The position numbers and the translations under genes were made by a program. The notes below the pieces were generated by a model. That model made no database searches, had not been told where the DNA came from, and saw nothing but the letters and a program-made list of their open reading frames with translations. DNA of 64,000 bases, taken from the NCBI GenBank assembly GCA_934271065.1, contig CAKQQQ010000002.1, forward strand, positions 124,001-188,000. The letters are read 5' to 3'. Numbering within the stretch: position 1 is the first letter of the stretch; the number at the start of each line of letters is the position of its first letter. This DNA is from an uncultured Clostridia bacterium (GTDB lineage: Bacteria; Bacillota; Clostridia; Christensenellales; Borkfalkiaceae). Positions 59,301 to 64,000 of this stretch are shown here, piece by piece.

Positions 59301-62300
59301 CGCAAATCCCGCCTACACCGCAAAAGAAATCGTAATGCCGAACACGTTGACGGTAGGCAAAAACGACAGAGTTTCTCCGTTTGCTCTCGTGAAAATCAAA
59401 AGACTTGACAGTATAGTCGTAGACGGCGAAAACGCTTACGTAAAATACGATAAGAACGGTCTTGTTACGGGATATAATAAAGAAAGATATTTTTTAAGAT
59501 TTAATAAAGACAGCGCCGAAAGCCCCGATCTCAGCGGAATCAACTATATCGCTCCGTACGCTTTTTCGGGTTACGCGCTTAAATCAGTCAACTTAAACGT
59601 TTCAAGCCTTATCGAAATTTATGAAGGCGCGTTTACGGGTTGCCCGAATTTAACGGGCATATCTTTGCCGTTCATAAATAAAAAGACGGGGTTATCGTCT
59701 AATGAAGATTATCTGATCCACAGAATGTTCGGAAAGGAATATTTTGCGGGCTCGACCAAAATATCCTGCTACATAGATTCATCGTCGCTAAGGGATTATT
59801 ACGTTCCGTCGACCTTGAAAAACGTAAGCATATGCGGCGGAGTAGTAGGAAACAACGCGCTTAAAGACATAAACTCCTTAAACAACCTTTCGTTTATTTC
59901 GGTTACGTCAATCGCGTCATCCGCGCTCAGCGGCGTTTCGCGTTTGAAAAGTATTTATTTTAACTACGATACGATGAGCGATTTTAGCCCTTATAACTCT
60001 CCGTTCGGGGGTAATAAATTGCTCGGCACGGACGTTGAAGTCACTTTCGGACCGGACGTAACGTATATTCCGAGATATATGTTCCGCGGAAATTCTTCGA
60101 TAACGCGAGTGAACTTAAAATCGTCTAAATGCGGAAAAATAGGATACGGCGCATTTGAGAACTGCCCCGTCTATCAATTGTATTTACCGACGGAAAATTA
60201 CGTTACGATAGAAAAACTCAACGGTTCTCTCAAAGGGACGCTTCCGAACGAAAATATTATCGAAATCGCTTCGTTCAAAGACGAAAATCAGCCCAATCTC
60301 GACTATCTGAAACAATATTCCGTAAGCAATTACAGAAAACCCGAACCGTTCTGGACGTTTGAAAGCATAATAAAAACGACGGAAGACGGGTTCGTTTACG
60401 CCCAGACCAAAGAAGGCGCGGAAAAGGAATTGTCGTTGCTGATAAGTTACGTCGGCGACGCCGAAGAAGCGACGCTTCCCGAAAGGCTTAACAACAGAGA
60501 GTACACGCTACGCCAAAGAGCGTTTGCGGGTACGAGAGTAAATAAAGTTATACTCCCCGGAACGTTTACGTCAATCCCCGCGGAAGCGTTCAGCGGCTCG
60601 ACGATCGAAACGATCGAATTCGGACCTTCGGTCGTCAGAATCGAAGAAGACGCGTTCAATAATTGCGCCGATCTGATAAACGTAAACTATACGGGTACGA
60701 TAGCCGACTGGTGCAATATTGAATTCGGTTCAGACTCAGGCAATCCGCTCTCCTATGCCGAAAACCTTTTCGTCAGCGGCGAAAGAATTTCGGATCTCGT
60801 CATTCCCGAAGGCGTGGAAAATATAAATAAGTTTGCATTTAACGGTTATCGGTTTAATTCGTTAACGCTACCCGCAACCTTAAAAACGATAGGCGGAAGC
60901 GCGTTCTCTCATATTGAAAAACTGAATTACACGGGCAATATCGGAAGTTGGTGCAACATAGAATTTAAGTATAATCCTTTAACGACCACCAAGATATTGT
61001 ATATCAACGATAATTTAGTTACGGATTTAATAATAGACGGAACGGAAAAAATTTCCGCAAACGCGTTCAAAGGCGCGCGCTTTGACGGCGTTACCATAAA
61101 ATCAAGCGTTAAAAACATCGGGTATTCGGCTTTTGAAAACGTTACCGCAAAAACGCTGACGATTGAAAACGGGGTAACTTCTATCGATACGCAAGCATTC
61201 AAATCGGCAACTTTCGAAAATACCAAAAAACTCGTTTTACCGTCGACCTTAACCACTATTGCGGATGAGGCGTTCAGCGGCGTATTGCTTGACGAAGTTA
61301 CGTTTAACGAAGGCTTAACAAAAATCGGAAGCAACGCGTTTACGGGAACGAATTTAACGCAGGCGATTTTCCCGAGCACGTTGACCGAAATAGGTTCGGA
61401 CGCGTTTTCGGGGCTGAATCTTACGAACGTTGAGTTCGGCAATTCTCTTAAAACGATCGGCGGGTACGCTTTCTATAATACGAAGATTTCAAATCTAGTT
61501 CTTCCCGACGGTATAGAAAAAATAGAAAGGGCTGCGTTTGCAAGTATTACGACTTTAACGAGCGTAACGATTAACGGAACGGGCACTTTCTTTGCAACCG
61601 ACGTTTTCTTTGGCGACGACGCCATAACGACGTTGAATTTCAACGGCACGGCAAGCGAATGGGCGGGCAACGAGTTCGAGAGCGAAACGGCAAATCCGTT
61701 ATACTTCGCTAAAAAACTCTATCTCGGCGGCACGCTTGCGAAAAATATCGTGATAGAAAACGTAACCGCAGTCGGTAGTTACGCGTTTGTAAACGCCGAA
61801 TTAGAAACCGTCGAACTTAAAGGAATAGAAAGCGTAAAATGCGGCGCGTTCAAAAACGTAACGCTTTTAACGGAAATAATCGTTCCCGAAGGCGCAAAGA
61901 ATGTGGAAGATAACGCGTTTGAAAATATTTTAACGTTAACTGCCGCGGTTTTACCCGACTCGCTTACCTTAATGGGAAGAAACGTTTTCGCGGGGTGCGT
62001 AAACCTTAAAGAACTTACCCTGCCGTTTTTCGGAACGCCCGCAAACGACAAAACGATCGCAAGCATTGCGGATACGTCTTCCCTGCAAACGGTAACCGTA
62101 ACGAAAGATTGCGCGATACCGGACGAAGCGTTCCGTAATATCGCCACGCTCACTACGGTTAATTTACCCGAAACGGTAACGCGGATAGGTTCAATGGCGT
62201 TTGACGGGTGCAATAATTTAAGAAGTCTTGAATTATCCGCCGCATTGACGTATATAGGCGCCTACGCTTTACCGCGCGATAATAAATTAGAAAGCCTTAA

Positions 62301-64000
62301 CTATCACGGCACGCCCGAAGACCTTTGCGCGTTGAATACGGATGAACGCTTGTTCTCCAAGACGAAGAAATTCTTGTTTAACGGCGAAGAATTGACCGAT
62401 ATAACCATTTCGGAAAACGTAAAATCGATAAACTTCGCCGCGTTTGCGTATTCAACGTTCAACAGCGTTTTCATAAACGCCGAAGAAGCGGGATCTTACG
62501 CCTTTATGGAGTCGACGATTCAGAATTTAACGTTCGGAAACAACGTTAAAAGGATCGGCGAAAGTTTTGCGGAAAACGCGTCCGTTGCGAATATCACGTT
62601 CGGAACAGCGTTGCAAACGATCGGCAGCAAGGCTTTCTACGGTAATACGACTTTGAAAAGCGCGGTCATTCCCGATACGGTAACCGATGTTTCGAGCCGA
62701 GCATTCGGTAATTGCCCCGAATTGAATTATATAGATTTGCCTTGCGTGAATTACAATATCAGCCCTTATAACTTCCTGTCTCTGATAGGCGGCGATACGC
62801 TTCAAATCGATAACGGGCTTGAAATCAACGTAAGGGGCGGAACGGTTCTCGAAGGGTTTAACGATACGCACGTTCAAAAAGTAACGTTTGCCGATTCCGT
62901 AACCGCCATCGCAAAGCAGGCGTTTAATAATTGCGTATATCTTAAAGAAATAGAACTTTCAAACAACGTTTCCGAAATAGGCGACGAAGCGTTCAAAAAT
63001 TGCCTTGCGCTTAAACAAATAGCAATTCCCGACAACGCAGACCTTATCGTTTACGATCAGAACAAGAAAAACTTCGGCAAAAACGTATTTGAAAACGCTG
63101 GGCTTACGCAAGTAACGTTGCCCGACGGAATGACGTATATTCCCGAAGGATTATTCAAAAATTGCGATTTGACGAGTATCGATTTCCCGAGTAAATTATA
63201 CAGAATAGACGTCAACGCGTTTGAAGGTAATAATTTTACGGAAATAGTCGTTCCCGAAAGTATTACCTGGCTTGACACGGGAGCGTTCTATAATTGCTTG
63301 GAACTTACGAAATTCAAAATTCCGGGTACAATTCAGAATTTAGTTTATTCACAAAGCGGAGACATGACCTTGTTCTCTTTGAGCAAGGTTTTCTCGGGCA
63401 AGGACGGGTATGTAATTCCCGAAGGGCTTACGGCAATCGATATTTACGGTCCGAAAATAACGAGTTACTTCTTTGGCAGGGGCGATTGTCCGCAAGTGGA
63501 TATTAACTTGTCGGAAGGGTTAACCGTAATAGACGCGTATGCGTTCAGCGGCGCGAAAATGGTTAAAAAGGTAACGTTGCCAAGCACGCTCAAAACGATA
63601 AACATCGACGCCTTCCGGCAGTCTTTGATAACCGAAATTACGATACCGCGCTCGATACAATCGATCTCCGAAAGAGCATTTAAGGATTGTCTGAACTTAA
63701 AAACGGTAACTTTTGAAAACGGCGACCTTAACGCAGCCACCTACCCCGACACCGCAAGTCTGCTAACTACGATCGGCGCGTATGCGTTTGAAAATTCGGG
63801 CATTCAGACCTTGAAATTTCCGTACAATCTGACGACCATAAGCGAAGGCGCGTTTGCGAATTGCTCGGAACTCGTAGAAATATTATCATTAGAAATGGTA
63901 AGGACTATAGGCGAGAACGCGTTCGGCGGCTGTGAAAAATTACAGAAAATATCTAGGAACAATCGTGTAGAAACGATTTCGGCAGGCGCGTTCAAAAACA
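56380..64000 (+). CDS. Giant Cys/His-repeat and BspA-type LRR lipoprotein (3' end beyond window)
   Basis: The frame is open from the ATG at 56380 to the window end (2540 codons) with no stop. MNRFVKSILVGLLSAICCLA then GLAC-S is a signal peptide with lipobox. Residues about 30-310 carry six to seven Cys/His modules (HEWGEWEVLDEPTCRHEGRE; GHNYVLITETPATCEMDGNK; C-x-x-C), related to those of the 45.3-50.3 kb lipoprotein. From about residue 345 on it is BspA-type LRR (LRR_5): repeats of about 23 residues such as AFENNAKIKKVILPEGLEII and AFYGMTALEEVNIPSTIS, with A-F-x-x-C-x-x-L-x-x-(I/V)-x-(I/L)-P-x-(S/T). Extracellular, lipid-anchored. A role in adhesion is inferred from family members. Confidence 0.92.
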   Translation, partial: MNRFVKSILVGLLSAICCLAGLACSKNITQNHTAHEWGEWEVLDEPTCRHEGREIRRCKVGNCNESEERPIKPLEHEWIFDYEENYDCESPVTRFYRCANCGESKKEEGPAVGHNYVLITETPATCEMDGNKIYECKNCHNRHNETLPATGHDYKLKESIPATCRKGSYGIYECEKCKATEKRLINPEFDYSNHNYTEKSFDATCKDAGGTHYWCADCGDERYEYDYENKPALGHDYMVEHINATCTSYGRNCSTCKRCGHTEDEDILSEPPVPHNYKWQTITEPTCSDSGTKRGVCSYCHEETYADIEKLNHNYNRYGECDNCRSSYYHFYKDGDIACIIGIDEEVAKTLEVAEIPETCVIDSNTYQVKQIYYNAFENNAKIKKVILPEGLEIISSRAFYGMTALEEVNIPSTISRFEDEAFGNCKNLATAYFNTNHFAGGETGPYYGFFNGCEKLKRIIFGENVTALPRNFYNGTAVENVELPDSITVINDSAASDVTTLKSIKANNVTTIGRNAFNNCAALTIAELPKVTSIADYAFNNCAQLNIALPSGLLRIGSEAFNGCASITNVVLPNSLNYIGSGAFNGCASITNVVLPKSLNYIGGGAFGNCGTIDEFSALYAIENVSSVFSSSDVIKNAHVCASNAALFSSGTTINKLTITSGAVNDQTFDLPYSYMSYKIETLELGEGVNFAGGLNNVRLNKIILPRSITVIPENAFMGTGITELECKGEITKICNNAFLYTNIRDWYVPSSLKTVEGNLGFITNNSSVSLKAIHISDFTAWLNVDFINSLPPIRSGINVYVNGAELNEITIPESVTKITNILNWPNLVKLTLHKNVELTRLCLYGFNDLEELTVPVATDFRELFASGGYVTNSSLKKVVVLSGDIPSYCFDGFSALEQVVLPDDCTAINSSAFGTFKGKLTKLTTISKQDEDFALPQSLKTIAKDVFRNVTLSKVTVTDLGRFANIDFKNVYANPAYTAKEIVMPNTLTVGKNDRVSPFALVKIKRLDSIVVDGENAYVKYDKNGLVTGYNKERYFLRFNKDSAESPDLSGINYIAPYAFSGYALKSVNLNVSSLIEIYEGAFTGCPNLTGISLPFINKKTGLSSNEDYLIHRMFGKEYFAGSTKISCYIDSSSLRDYYVPSTLKNVSICGGVVGNNALKDINSLNNLSFISVTSIASSALSGVSRLKSIYFNYDTMSDFSPYNSPFGGNKLLGTDVEVTFGPDVTYIPRYMFRGNSSITRVNLKSSKCGKIGYGAFENCPVYQLYLPTENYVTIEKLNGSLKGTLPNENIIEIASFKDENQPNLDYLKQYSVSNYRKPEPFWTFESIIKTTEDGFVYAQTKEGAEKELSLLISYVGDAEEATLPERLNNREYTLRQRAFAGTRVNKVILPGTFTSIPAEAFSGSTIETIEFGPSVVRIEEDAFNNCADLINVNYTGTIADWCNIEFGSDSGNPLSYAENLFVSGERISDLVIPEGVENINKFAFNGYRFNSLTLPATLKTIGGSAFSHIEKLNYTGNIGSWCNIEFKYNPLTTTKILYINDNLVTDLIIDGTEKISANAFKGARFDGVTIKSSVKNIGYSAFENVTAKTLTIENGVTSIDTQAFKSATFENTKKLVLPSTLTTIADEAFSGVLLDEVTFNEGLTKIGSNAFTGTNLTQAIFPSTLTEIGSDAFSGLNLTNVEFGNSLKTIGGYAFYNTKISNLVLPDGIEKIERAAFASITTLTSVTINGTGTFFATDVFFGDDAITTLNFNGTASEWAGNEFESETANPLYFAKKLYLGGTLAKNIVIENVTAVGSYAFVNAELETVELKGIESVKCGAFKNVTLLTEIIVPEGAKNVEDNAFENILTLTAAVLPDSLTLMGRNVFAGCVNLKELTLPFFGTPANDKTIASIADTSSLQTVTVTKDCAIPDEAFRNIATLTTVNLPETVTRIGSMAFDGCNNLRSLELSAALTYIGAYALPRDNKLESLNYHGTPEDLCALNTDERLFSKTKKFLFNGEELTDITISENVKSINFAAFAYSTFNSVFINAEEAGSYAFMESTIQNLTFGNNVKRIGESFAENASVANITFGTALQTIGSKAFYGNTTLKSAVIPDTVTDVSSRAFGNCPELNYIDLPCVNYNISPYNFLSLIGGDTLQIDNGLEINVRGGTVLEGFNDTHVQKVTFADSVTAIAKQAFNNCVYLKEIELSNNVSEIGDEAFKNCLALKQIAIPDNADLIVYDQNKKNFGKNVFENAGLTQVTLPDGMTYIPEGLFKNCDLTSIDFPSKLYRIDVNAFEGNNFTEIVVPESITWLDTGAFYNCLELTKFKIPGTIQNLVYSQSGDMTLFSLSKVFSGKDGYVIPEGLTAIDIYGPKITSYFFGRGDCPQVDINLSEGLTVIDAYAFSGAKMVKKVTLPSTLKTINIDAFRQSLITEITIPRSIQSISERAFKDCLNLKTVTFENGDLNAATYPDTASLLTTIGAYAFENSGIQTLKFPYNLTTISEGAFANCSELVEILSLEMVRTIGENAFGGCEKLQKISRNNRVETISAGAFKN
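58051..58200 (+). repeat. Recent 69-bp in-frame duplication of one LRR
   Basis: Two consecutive 69-bp units (starting 58051 and 58120) and the beginning of a third (58189) differ at only a few bases, unlike other repeats in the gene. The unit equals exactly one 23-residue LRR, so copy number can change without breaking the frame. Confidence 0.85.

Noticed and set aside
56452..63995. Series of minus-strand ORFs over the LRR gene
   Set aside because: They are periodic complements of the LRR codons. The plus-strand frame is continuous and has a signal peptide.

Overview
The window looks like a chromosome segment of an anaerobic, Gram-positive Bacillota of the class Clostridia, probably a gut Christensenellales-type organism. 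This is inference. The support is a T-box-controlled thrS, a class III fructose-bisphosphatase, a Veg protein, a YlbJ-type sporulation membrane protein, type A RNase P RNA, consensus sigma-A promoters with 16-18 bp spacers, strong AGGAGG ribosome binding sites, and many lipoproteins with a lipobox and no outer-membrane genes.

Layout. 1-3.4 kb (minus): two surface proteins with SipW-type signal peptides, veg, and a zinc-ribbon/acidic-tail protein. 3.6-4.0 kb: a compact promoter-to-terminator unit whose small gene reads through only with a -1 frameshift at A-AAA-AAG. 4.0-6.3 kb: thrS with its T-box leader. 6.4-11.5 kb: a TerB-like gene and a two-ATPase/one-permease ABC operon, divergent from a TetR-type regulator. 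11.5-17.7 kb: rnpB, fucO, fbp, a broken LOG gene, tRNA-Leu/Cys and degV, then an unidentified small RNA at 17.9 kb. 18.2-26.3 kb: a filamentous-phage (inovirus-type) prophage integrated at tRNA-Tyr between 53-bp att repeats, carrying a Zot/pI-like ATPase, an HUH Rep, tiny basic and membrane proteins, an adsorption-like protein, an integrase and a hairpin-rich intergenic region. Just outside attL lie the remains of an older relative and a 50-aa lipoprotein. 26.2-26.8 kb: a six-tRNA operon. 26.9-34.9 kb: housekeeping operons (deoB, CpsB-type phosphatase, rarA; maf, mreB-like, queH, rsmD, coaD) and a YlbJ-like gene. 35.0-41.0 kb: a complete seven-gene shikimate/chorismate operon with an aroE-aroK fusion.

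41.1-54 kb is accessory. Downstream of tRNA-Ser(UGA) the tRNA 3' end is repeated three times with strong terminator hairpins between, followed by an AT-rich insert (DUF3592, DUF3883 and unknown genes) bounded by 33-bp inverted repeats. Two large lipoprotein genes follow. The second (1682 aa) is built from about 16-18 Cys/His repeats of roughly 47 aa. Downstream of tRNA-Ser(GCU) lies another AT-rich island with orphan nuclease-like genes. 54.2-64 kb holds a surface protein behind a 42-aa ORF, a long rod-shaped RNA with its own promoter and terminator, and the start of a very large lipoprotein (at least 2540 aa, running off the window) that joins the same Cys/His repeats to BspA-type leucine-rich repeats.

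Recurring themes are large Cys/His-repeat and LRR lipoproteins, tRNA 3' ends used as integration points, very small ORFs with strong ribosome binding sites in leaders, and a scattered palindromic repeat containing GCCAGACAAGAATAATA, seen at 2.5, 10.6, 13.7 and 17.7 kb.
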